A stretch of DNA of 9,501 nt from DAOUBA01 sp034432855. Its GTDB lineage: Bacteria; Chloroflexota; Anaerolineae; B4-G1. The notes under the pieces are model-generated. The model had not been told where the DNA came from and did no database searches. It worked only from the letters and a program-made list of their open reading frames with translations. Shown piece by piece: positions 1 to 5,060 of this stretch. The stretch covers positions 1 through 9,501 of the forward strand of contig DAOUBA010000082.1 in assembly GCA_034432855.1 (NCBI GenBank). The letters run 5' to 3'. The position numbers and the translations under genes were made by a program. Numbering within the stretch: position 1 is the stretch's first letter; the number at the start of each line of letters is the position of its first letter.

Positions 1-209
1 CTGCGCGGCGGGCGCATGTAGCACTTGGGGGGAAGTGCTGACTGTCTCGTGCCCGGCGCTAAAGCACCGGGCTGAATAGGCAAAAGCCCCCTTCGGGGGC
101 TGAAAATAAGCCCGGCAGGGCTTTCGTTTGGCTCAGCCGTGTGCTTTGAGCACACGGCGGCGCTCAATCAACGTTCGCCCCCCCAAGATTTACATGCGCC
201 CCTGCGCGG
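1..209. repeat. Hairpin-array repeat with imperfect inverted ends (MITE-like or palindromic intergenic element)
   Basis: Five hairpins follow each other: 21-38 (GCACTT/AAGTGC, G6 loop), 51-72 (GCCCGG/CCGGGC plus an inner GC pair), 85-101 (AGCCCCC/GGGGGCT, TTC loop), 108-123 (AAGCCC/GGGCTT) and 136-158 (nine perfect pairs GCCGTGTGC/GCACACGGC). The outside is also an inverted repeat: bases 1-32 read nearly the same as the minus strand of 178-209, sharing GCGCATGTA, three variable bases, then CTTGGGGGG. This symmetry suggests one element about 210 bp long, perhaps extending left of the window. No transposase is visible, so it would be non-autonomous. It lies against gene remnants, which fits an insertion or recombination site. 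From memory, similar hairpin strings are common between genes in Anaerolineae, but copy number cannot be judged here. It could instead be several independent palindromic repeats. Confidence 0.6.
81..101 (-). terminator. Possible intrinsic terminator for the toxin-antitoxin operon
   Basis: Read on the minus strand, a 7-bp perfect stem (AGCCCCC/GGGGGCT, loop GAA) is followed directly by TTTTG. It lies about 60 bases past the toxin stop codon, in the right orientation to end that transcript. The T-run is short and the hairpin belongs to the larger repeat, so termination may be incidental. Confidence 0.4.
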
Positions 210-811
210 CCGCTCAGTGGTGCAATTCTGCGAGCGGAACTCGAGCGGATCCATCCCGATCCTTTTGGCCAACTCGTCAATCCCCTGCTCGGCGGCGAAG
301 CACACCGGCGTCGCGCAGGGCGCGCGGTACGAGCGGATCGAACGTGATGCGGTTGAGTTCGGGAATCCTCTTGACGTTCACCATCCGACATCTTCCCCGG
401 TGCCAATGTGCCGGAAACGAACTCTGCCGGCTCGACGATGCGGATTCCCTGATACTGTCGCAGGTCCAGCAAGTGAACATCCCGGCTGACGATGACATCA
501 GCGTTTCCCTCGACGGCGCAGGCGATGACGGCATCGTCGTCCGGGTCTGGGGTGACACTGGACAGTTCCAGGTTGCCAGGGGTACAGATCGTGTCCTTCT
601 CCAGGGCTTCCAGCAAGGTCCGGGCCGCCTCGGGCCGGATGCGCTGGCGGAGCGCCGGTTTCGCCAGCGCGTCACGCACTTCGGCAATGAGCGCAGGCGA
701 GGTCAGCACCTCGAACTCCTCTCGTTCCCAACCATCCAGGATGGCGGATATGATGCGTCCGCGCGTGAGCAGAAAGGCGACCAAAACGTTGGTGTCCAGC
801 ACGACGCGCAC
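164..811 (-). CDS. PIN-domain toxin (VapC-like/TIGR00305-type) with an aberrant C-terminal extension
   Basis: Probable RNase toxin of a type II toxin-antitoxin pair. The start is taken as GTG at 811, giving VRVVLDTNVLVAFL; it follows the antitoxin stop by one base (TAA-C-GTG), so translation is probably coupled. Acidic residues in the places expected of the family are D6 (LDTNV), E44 (IAEVRDAL), D92/D93 (PDPDDDAVIACA) and D111 (VSRD), so the Mg-dependent active site looks intact. The PIN domain ends near residue 132 (IVEPAEFV), the usual length of the family. The frame then runs on for 83 more residues, Arg/Ser/Pro-rich and without family likeness, through a DUF433-like start, a molybdenum-enzyme fragment and the hairpin repeat. 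The original stop codon therefore seems to have been lost by rearrangement or a small indel near 385-415. Whether the extended protein is stable or toxic is unknown. Confidence 0.8.
   Translation of the reverse strand: MRVVLDTNVLVAFLLTRGRIISAILDGWEREEFEVLTSPALIAEVRDALAKPALRQRIRPEAARTLLEALEKDTICTPGNLELSSVTPDPDDDAVIACAVEGNADVIVSRDVHLLDLRQYQGIRIVEPAEFVSGTLAPGKMSDGERQEDSRTQPHHVRSARTARPARRRCASPPSRGLTSWPKGSGWIRSSSARRIAPLSGRAGAHVNLGGANVD
225..329 (-). pseudogene. Remnant of a xanthine-dehydrogenase/CO-dehydrogenase-family molybdopterin subunit
   Basis: In the frame not used by the toxin or the DUF433-like start, 35 codons without a stop read YRAPCATPVCF..., then EQGIDELAKRIGMDP, then LEFRSQN. This matches a signature of molybdenum hydroxylase large subunits, usually (Y/F)RAPGAPQ.x.F.xEQ.xDELA.xLGMDPLE(F/L)R.xN. 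Upstream the frame meets a TGA at the DUF433-like start; downstream it enters the repeat. No other part of such a gene (a large subunit is roughly 750 residues) is in the window, so this is a relic. The match is to a motif from memory, but its length and order make chance unlikely. Confidence 0.6.
277..384 (-). pseudogene. DUF433-like N-terminal remnant, 35 codons
   Basis: An ATG at 384 opens a short frame that begins MVNVKRIPELNRITFDP and ends after 35 codons at a TGA. The RITFDP opening resembles DUF433 proteins (small, antitoxin-like, often next to PIN toxins), in which it is followed by a V.GGKPCIRG segment. That segment is missing: likeness stops after FDPLV, exactly where the molybdenum-enzyme remnant begins in another frame. 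GGGGAAG lies about nine bases before the ATG and could be a ribosome binding site. The likely history is a DUF433 gene starting inside the end of the PIN gene, then cut and joined to unrelated DNA. The match is short, so a chance resemblance is possible. Confidence 0.35.
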
Positions 812-812
812 G

Positions 813-1088
813 TTACCTGGCCTCTGCGACCAGTTGGAACGCCTGCTCCTCGCCGAGGTCGTTTTCCGCAGCGGAAGCACGTATGGCCTGGAAACGCTGC
901 TGGCGTTCTCTGGCCTCTTGTTGGCGGCGCAACTGAATCAGATCGTTGTACTCGGTGATGTCCACAATGGCTGCTACCGGGCGCCCTCGCCGTTCAACCA
1001 GGATGTGTTCTCGGCCATAGCGCACCCGGGCCAGTATCTCTCCGATGCGGTTACGGACTTCACTTGCGCGAACGGTTGAGACGACCAT
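813..1088 (-). CDS. Phd/YefM-family antitoxin
   Basis: Antitoxin partner of the adjacent PIN toxin, 91 residues. The N-terminal half has the Phd/YefM pattern: VSTVRASEVRNRIGEILARV, then ILVERRGRPVAAIVDITEY (residues about 29-47), which in this family forms the dimeric DNA-binding domain. The C-terminal half (about 50-91) is rich in Arg, Gln and Glu and is probably the flexible segment that wraps the toxin. The ATG at 1088 is preceded by GAGGT at a spacing of about five bases. The gene is first in its operon and sits just behind a strong-looking promoter with a 12-bp inverted repeat, so the antitoxin, alone or with toxin, probably represses its own transcription. Pairing a Phd-type antitoxin with a PIN toxin is a common mixture. 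Confidence 0.88.
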   Translation of the reverse strand: MVVSTVRASEVRNRIGEILARVRYGREHILVERRGRPVAAIVDITEYNDLIQLRRQQEARERQQRFQAIRASAAENDLGEEQAFQLVAEAR

Positions 1089-1105
1089 CTTGACCTCACA
1101 GTTAT

Positions 1106-1140
1106 CGAATTAGACGAGTTCGTACAAATCGTCTAATTCG
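1106..1140. promoter_or_regulatory. Operator: perfect 12-bp inverted repeat in front of the toxin-antitoxin operon
   Basis: CGAATTAGACGA (1106-1117) is repeated in inverted form as TCGTCTAATTCG (1129-1140) with an 11-bp spacer. It begins two bases downstream of the predicted -10 box and covers the expected transcription start near 1135. Binding of a dimeric antitoxin here would block RNA polymerase. It is AT-rich against a GC-rich background, which supports a functional site. As RNA it could also form a leader hairpin. Confidence 0.75.
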
Positions 1141-1141
1141 T

Positions 1142-1169
1142 ATTATACGCCGTTTGCGCCGGTTGGCAA
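1142..1169 (-). promoter_or_regulatory. Sigma70-type promoter of the toxin-antitoxin operon
   Basis: On the minus strand, TTGCCA (1164-1169) and a perfect TATAAT (1142-1147) are separated by 16 bases. The expected start is near 1135, giving a leader of about 46 bases before the antitoxin ATG. The -35 box overlaps one arm of a weaker inverted repeat, TTGGCA (1163-1168) with TGCCAA (1194-1199). Confidence 0.7.
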
Positions 1170-1239
1170 GCCCTCTACTTGGCGGCGGGTGACTGCCAAT
1201 CGCGGGCCGAGCCGGGGTATCTGATGTTCGGGTCTGGGG

Positions 1240-2499
1240 TCATACTTCATCCTCCTTCCACTCCAGTTCCCGGCTACCAATGCGCACCGTATCGCCCGGA
1301 CGGATGCCGGCCTCGCGGAGCGCCGCGGTGACGCCCATCCGGTCGAGCGCGCGCTGGAAGCGGCGCACCGCCTCGTCCAGGTTCCACACCGTCATCGCCG
1401 CCAGCCGCTCGACCTGTTTGCCGCGCACGCGCCAGCCATCCTCCTCGCGCTCAATGGTGAACGGCTCTTCGAACCGGAAGACGGGCAGGACCTTGAGCGG
1501 CTCCGGCGGTGGCGATTCGGCCAGGATTTGCGCCGCGCGATAGAGCACCTCGCGCGTCCCTTCGTGCGTCAGCGCCGAGACGGCAAACACCTCGTGACCT
1601 TCTCTGGCGAGCGCGGCTTTGACCTGGGGCCAGCGTTCGCGCGCCTGGGGCACGTCCATCTTGTTGAACGCCACCAGTTGCGGTTTCTCGGCCAGCCCGT
1701 GGCCAAAGGCGGCCAGTTCGCGGTTGATGGCGGCGAAATCGGCCAACGGATTCTCCGCCAGGCCATCGAGCAGGTGGATCAACACGCGGGTGCGTTCGAC
1801 GTGACGGAGGAACTGGTGGCCCAGGCCCTTGCCCTCAGAGGCGCCTTCGATGAGCCCCGGAAGGTCGGCCAGGACGAACTGGGTCTGGTCGTCGAGCACG
1901 ACGACGCCCAGATTCGGCTCCAGGGTGGTGAAGGGATAGTCGGCGATCTTGGGGCGCGCGGCGGTGGTCGCCGCCAGGAAGGTGGACTTGCCGGCGTTAG
2001 GCACGCCCACCAAGCCGACGTCGGCGAGCAACTTGAGTTCCAGCCGCAGGGTGCGCTCTTGGCCCGGCTCGCCGTGTTCGGCGATGCGCGGGGCCTGGTT
2101 GGTGGGGGAGGCGAAGCGGGCGTTGCCGCGCCCGCCGCGCGCGCCGCGCGCGATGATCAACTCCTGTCCCGGCTCGGTGAGGTCGCCCAGCAGTTCGCCA
2201 GTGTCGGCGTCGTAGACGAGCGTGCCAGGAGGGAGCGGGATGCGCACGTTGGCGCCTGCTGCGCCGTGCTGATCCTTGCCGCGCCCGTGCTCGCCGTGCT
2301 TCGCCCAGAAGCGGCGCTGCCGGCTGAAGCGGTAGAGCGTGTTGAGGTGCGGGTCAACGTAGAGGATCACGTCGCCGCCCTTGCCGCCGTCGCCGCCGGC
2401 GGGGCCGCCGTAGGGGACGTATTTCTCGCGGCGGAAGGCGACGCAGCCGTCGCCCCCGTCGCCCGCTTTCACGTGAATGTGGGCTTCGTCGTAGAACAT
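1240..2499 (-). CDS. obg: Obg-family GTPase (ObgE/CgtA)
   Basis: Essential ribosome-associated GTPase acting in late large-subunit assembly and stress control. The product is 419 residues with the three-part Obg layout. The N-terminal glycine-rich Obg fold (about 1-158) has FYDEAHIHVKAGDGGDGCVAFRRE and GGDGGKGG. The G domain (about 159-328) has GVPNAGKST at 165-173 (P-loop), FTT at 190-192, DLPG at 212-215, NKMD at 279-282 and SAL at 308-310. The C-terminal OCT domain (about 337-414) includes VFRFEEPFTIEREEDGWRVRG, and an acidic end (KEDEV) follows. The start is placed at ATG 2499 because family likeness begins at MFYDEAHI; the frame stays open to 2637, but those codons are translated repeat and promoter. 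No clear Shine-Dalgarno sequence precedes the ATG. The gene appears monocistronic, with its own predicted promoter at 2579-2607 and a folded repeat in its leader. Confidence 0.96.
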   Translation of the reverse strand: MFYDEAHIHVKAGDGGDGCVAFRREKYVPYGGPAGGDGGKGGDVILYVDPHLNTLYRFSRQRRFWAKHGEHGRGKDQHGAAGANVRIPLPPGTLVYDADTGELLGDLTEPGQELIIARGARGGRGNARFASPTNQAPRIAEHGEPGQERTLRLELKLLADVGLVGVPNAGKSTFLAATTAARPKIADYPFTTLEPNLGVVVLDDQTQFVLADLPGLIEGASEGKGLGHQFLRHVERTRVLIHLLDGLAENPLADFAAINRELAAFGHGLAEKPQLVAFNKMDVPQARERWPQVKAALAREGHEVFAVSALTHEGTREVLYRAAQILAESPPPEPLKVLPVFRFEEPFTIEREEDGWRVRGKQVERLAAMTVWNLDEAVRRFQRALDRMGVTAALREAGIRPGDTVRIGSRELEWKEDEV

Positions 2500-2511
2500 C
2501 GCCGGAAGGTA

Positions 2512-2565
2512 TGTGGGACGGGCTTTCCAGCCCGTCCGGTGGCAGACTGGAAAGTCTGCCCCACA
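2512..2565. repeat. Three-way-junction palindromic repeat, in the predicted obg leader
   Basis: Two perfect hairpins lie side by side inside a closing stem. The first is GGACGGGCT/AGCCCGTCC (2516-2524 with 2529-2537), the second GGCAGACT/AGTCTGCC (2541-2548 with 2553-2560), each with a four-base loop. The ends TGTGGG (2512-2517) and CCCACA (2560-2565) can pair, at the cost of a base or two in each arm, to close a three-way junction. Both strands can fold. On the minus strand the structure falls between the predicted obg start (about 2572) and the obg ATG, ending about 12 bases before it. It is probably a dispersed intergenic repeat; a regulatory effect on obg is inference. Confidence 0.7.
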
Positions 2566-2578
2566 GGGATTTGCTGAA

Positions 2579-2607
2579 AGGATACCGCAAATGGAGAGCG
2601 GTGTCAA
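2579..2607 (-). promoter_or_regulatory. Predicted sigma70-type promoter of obg
   Basis: Minus strand: a perfect TTGACA (2602-2607), 17 bases, then TATCCT (2579-2584). The expected start is near 2572, giving a leader of about 73 bases that contains the three-way-junction repeat. It is back to back with the promoter predicted for the plus-strand gene. Confidence 0.6.
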
Positions 2608-2615
2608 ATTGGACA
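2602..2615. promoter_or_regulatory. 14-bp near-palindrome spanning two divergent -35 boxes
   Basis: TGTCAAATTGGACA matches its own reverse complement in six of seven pairs. It holds the -35 box of obg (2602-2607) and the predicted -35 box of the divergent gene (2609-2614). The symmetry may arise simply because two similar -35 boxes face away from each other; it would also suit a dimeric regulator. Confidence 0.35.
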
Positions 2616-2638
2616 AAGCGGGAGAGTTGGGGTACACT
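2609..2638 (+). promoter_or_regulatory. Predicted promoter of the Shedu-like gene and the cluster behind it
   Basis: TTGGAC (2609-2614), 18 bases, TACACT (2633-2638), in an AT-richer patch. The expected start is near 2645, leaving a short leader that carries the strong ribosome binding site AAGGAGG at 2670-2676. Both boxes depart from consensus, so this is moderate evidence. Confidence 0.45.
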
Positions 2639-2683
2639 CTTATGCCAGAATCTTTGCAGTGTCTTGGTCAAGGAGGGGGGAAG

Positions 2684-3898
2684 ATGGACCACCATAAGTC
2701 GGACATTTTGTCGAGGATAAGCAGACTCTCGCAACCTGACCTTGCACGGCTCGCGGCAGTGTTCGCCGATTGTGGTTGTCGTTATCCTTTCGGTTATGAA
2801 TCCGCAGAGCCCAGGGCCGTTGGTGATGGCGAGGCGTATTGGTTCGATTATTCAGCACCCATGATGTTCATGCCCTGGGCTGGAGAGTATCACACAGTAC
2901 TTGCGACTGCTCTGCCGGGTTACATCGGAAGACTCGATTCGCCGCAGGCACTTGAGGCTCTCATTGATTTTATGAAGAACATGGCCGCCAAACATTTCCC
3001 CCAGATAAGAAAAGGCGATTCGATGTTTGAGGTGGGCAGTCCGCAAAACCCGTACCTGGCTTGTTATTGCTTATGCGACATAGGCTGGGACTATGCGAGC
3101 AAAGTCAGCGCCGTGTTTGACAAGGCGATGTCGGACGTACAGGGGCAAGTCGGTGGGACCTTTAACCAATTCGGCCCCTTGCCGCTTGAGGTATTGCAGG
3201 AGCAATATGGCTCATTCGAAGAAATCCGCAAAACTTGCGCCAGCATGCTTGAGACCTATCATCGTTTTGCCCTCACTCTAGACGAAAGACAACGGTTGTG
3301 CGTTACCTGTCTGGAACTGGGTGGCACCGCCGGTTCAGGGGGCGGGAGTCAAGAGGCCTTTTTAGTCAACATCGTACAAGATGCAGGGCCCTTTGAGGAA
3401 CAACGGGCCACATTCGAGGAATTGGCCAATGCTGCACGTGCTGGTGAGCGAGACCTGCAGCGCTTCTTTGAAGGGAATGCTCCCTTGCTCGACTTCCTCG
3501 GGTCAAAGGTGCGGGCCTATTTTCAGATTGTCTTGCGTGAGCGGGGGCGTACCATGTTGGATGCAGGCTACCTGCTTGAGCCCATTGCATACAAGACCGT
3601 TGCAGATATGGGACTTGCGGTTGAAAAGTTGACGCTGGGGTCGGAATGCCAGGAACAATTCTATGCAGGTCTGTGTCAGTATATTGCCTCCATGCGTGAA
3701 TACAAAGTGCAATTCAGGTCTCTCGATTGGCATTGGAACGGCATAGAGTCTTTCGAGCCGGAGTGCGTACTGATTGTTGGCAAGGACTATGGTCAGTGGG
3801 ACTATGCGCTCCTTCGGTCTTCCTATAGGTCGGCGTATCCCGTTCGACTTCCGTCTTACACGGAGGTACTTGGATTGCCCGGCGAAGGTGTGATATGA
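2684..3898 (+). CDS. Uncharacterised protein with a Shedu/DUF4263-like C-terminal region, active site apparently altered
   Basis: A 404-residue cytoplasmic protein with no signal peptide or membrane segment. ATG 2684 is chosen because AAGGAGG lies seven bases before it; the frame is open upstream only through promoter and repeat. Residues 1-240 are unrecognised and contain Cys clusters CYCLC (127-131) and CVTC (206-209). Residues about 245-396 follow the layout of the Shedu (SduA/DUF4263) nuclease domain: an acidic helix and ERDLQRFFEGNAPLLDFLG (255-273), then LDAGYLLEP (292-300), a strand ending AVEKLTL (312-318), a helix with LCQYIASMREY (330-340), the strand CVLIVGKDYG (361-370) and the closing LPSYTEVLG (389-397). 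Family members carry an E-x-K (VELK or VEIK) in the central strand; here the order is V-E-K-L, so the catalytic pair is shifted or lost. Base use is less GC-rich than in the flanking genes, suggesting later acquisition. The stop overlaps the next start (ATGA). The family call is from pattern memory and could be wrong. Confidence 0.6.
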   Translation: MDHHKSDILSRISRLSQPDLARLAAVFADCGCRYPFGYESAEPRAVGDGEAYWFDYSAPMMFMPWAGEYHTVLATALPGYIGRLDSPQALEALIDFMKNMAAKHFPQIRKGDSMFEVGSPQNPYLACYCLCDIGWDYASKVSAVFDKAMSDVQGQVGGTFNQFGPLPLEVLQEQYGSFEEIRKTCASMLETYHRFALTLDERQRLCVTCLELGGTAGSGGGSQEAFLVNIVQDAGPFEEQRATFEELANAARAGERDLQRFFEGNAPLLDFLGSKVRAYFQIVLRERGRTMLDAGYLLEPIAYKTVADMGLAVEKLTLGSECQEQFYAGLCQYIASMREYKVQFRSLDWHWNGIESFEPECVLIVGKDYGQWDYALLRSSYRSAYPVRLPSYTEVLGLPGEGVI

Positions 3899-4962
3899 GC
3901 CACTGCCCCAGTTGCGGACGGTTCGTCGGCCCCTACGAGGGCTGTCCTTATTGCGGCGCGCGTCTGAGCGGGCGCATCCCGCTCCGCGCTGTCAAGATCG
4001 CCGCCGTCGTGCTCGCCACGCTCGGGCTGGCCGCGCTGTGGCTCGCCGCCACGCGCGCTACGGTGCCGCTCATCCAGATCGGCCAGGCCGGTTCGACGAT
4101 GAACATGGCCTATGTGCGTGTGCAGGGCCGCTGTACCCGCACGCCCACCTACGATCCACAGGGCGAGTACCTCAGTTTCTGGCTCGCCGACGAAACGGGT
4201 GAGATACTCGTTTCGGCCTACCGTGCCGAGACGCGCGCGCTGATCGCACAAGGGCGTGTGCCCGCATTGGGGGACGAGGTCGAGGTGGCCGGCACGCTGC
4301 GCGTGCGCGAGGATTTCCTGGCCCTCACGGTCAACGTGCCGGAGCAGGTATTGATCACGCGCGCCGAGTCGGTCGCGCGCACCATCGGTGAGATTACGTC
4401 TGGGGACCTCTACCTGCGCGTGCGGGTGCGCGGGAAAGTGCGCGCGGTCTATTCGCCCTACGAGGGGTTGACGCTGGTCACGATCCGCGACGAGACGGGG
4501 GAGATTCCCATCGTCGTGGACGAGAACCTGGTTGCGCTGAGCGGGCCGCTTCCAGCACTCGCCGCCGGTCAGCCGGTCGAGGTCGTGGCGGCGGTCTCGC
4601 TCTACCGGGACACGCCACAGTTGGCGCCGGCCTCCACCGCCGACATTGTGCTGCTGAGCGAACCGCCCTCCGCTACCGTGACACCTATCGGTGAAGTCAC
4701 ATCTGCCCATGTGGGCAAGACGCTGACGCTGCGCGGGACGCTCGGCGAGCCGCAGCCGTTCTCCAGGGGGGTCAAGTTCCCACTGAGCGATGAGAGTGGC
4801 ACGATCACCCTGCTTCTCTGGCAGAATGTGCACGATGCCATTCCCGACGCCGGCCGCCTGGTCGCAGGTGTTGCGGTCACGGTGACGGGGGAGATCGAGG
4901 AGTATCGGGGGGAGTTGGAGATTGTGCCGGAAGCGGAGGGGGTGGAAGTGTTGGGGAGATGA
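3895..4962 (+). CDS. Zinc-ribbon, membrane-anchored protein with three OB-fold-like domains
   Basis: A 355-residue protein of unknown role. It opens with a small zinc ribbon, C4-PS-C7 and C17-PY-C20, on the cytoplasmic side. One hydrophobic segment follows (about 33-53, VKIAAVVLATLGLAALWLAA), and the rest is probably outside the membrane. The exterior holds three beta-rich segments that look like OB folds: about 70-158, 163-257 and 262-354. Each has a V.V.G strand, a LxDETGE or LSDESGT turn and a closing ...V.V.G... strand; the last contains LLLWQNVHD and EYRGELEIVP. The third is clearly a paralogue of the domains in the lipoprotein downstream. The start overlaps the stop of the Shedu-like gene by four bases, implying coupled translation, though base composition differs sharply between the two. 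OB folds bind nucleic acids, sugars or proteins, so the ligand cannot be told from sequence. Confidence 0.75.
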   Translation: MSHCPSCGRFVGPYEGCPYCGARLSGRIPLRAVKIAAVVLATLGLAALWLAATRATVPLIQIGQAGSTMNMAYVRVQGRCTRTPTYDPQGEYLSFWLADETGEILVSAYRAETRALIAQGRVPALGDEVEVAGTLRVREDFLALTVNVPEQVLITRAESVARTIGEITSGDLYLRVRVRGKVRAVYSPYEGLTLVTIRDETGEIPIVVDENLVALSGPLPALAAGQPVEVVAAVSLYRDTPQLAPASTADIVLLSEPPSATVTPIGEVTSAHVGKTLTLRGTLGEPQPFSRGVKFPLSDESGTITLLLWQNVHDAIPDAGRLVAGVAVTVTGEIEEYRGELEIVPEAEGVEVLGR

Positions 4963-5010
4963 GGGGGATGAGGAGATGAGGGGATGAGGAGGGAGGGGAA
5001 GAGTAGGGGG
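4963..5010. repeat. Purine-only tract with GATGAGG-type repeats
   Basis: The end of the OB-fold gene and the bases after it are almost entirely G and A with scattered T, built on irregular GATGAGG and GGAGG units. It lies between two plus-strand genes and shows no hairpin. It may form triplex or quadruplex structures, and it probably arose by slippage together with the adjoining heptamer array. Confidence 0.55.
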
Positions 5011-5052
5011 CAAGATGCAAGATGCAAGATGCAGGATGCAGGATGCAGGAGG
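5011..5052 (+). repeat. Heptamer tandem array upstream of the lipoprotein start
   Basis: CAAGATG occurs three times without a gap (5011-5031), then CAGGATG twice (5032-5045), then CAGGAGG (5046-5052). The last unit supplies the Shine-Dalgarno sequence of the lipoprotein gene. Each of the first five units holds an ATG; those at 5022 and 5043 are in frame with the lipoprotein. A seven-base unit shifts frame with each gain or loss, so slippage would change which upstream ATG is in frame and the leader length. Confidence 0.85.
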
Positions 5053-5060
5053 AGGATAGG

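Noticed and set aside
1..209. Hairpin string as a CRISPR array
   Set aside because: The hairpins differ in sequence and are not direct repeats separated by unique spacers of constant length; no cas gene is in the window.
128..958. 276-codon plus-strand open frame over the toxin-antitoxin pair
   Set aside because: Antisense shadow; it begins in the hairpin repeat and ends inside the antitoxin, with no ribosome binding site.
2512..2565. Cloverleaf-like fold as a tRNA
   Set aside because: Too short, no T-loop or anticodon-arm consensus, and only two internal arms; it is a palindromic repeat.
1528..2577. 349-codon plus-strand open frame opposite obg
   Set aside because: It is the antisense shadow of a GC-rich gene: Gly/Ala/Val/Arg-rich, low complexity, no ribosome binding site, while the minus strand encodes a textbook Obg protein.
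2500..2637. Upstream extension of Obg by 46 codons
   Set aside because: The extra codons lie in the three-way-junction repeat and promoter, and family likeness starts exactly at MFYDEAHI.
3856..5013. 385-codon minus-strand open frame opposite the zinc-ribbon OB protein
   Set aside because: Composition is His/Arg/Gln-rich as expected of antisense translation of GC-rich coding DNA. The plus strand has zinc ribbon, membrane segment and OB-like repeats.
5022..5060. Earlier in-frame ATG of the lipoprotein
   Set aside because: It lies in the heptamer array with no ribosome binding site, and would put 13 charged residues before the signal peptide; ATG 5061 has AGGAGGAGG.
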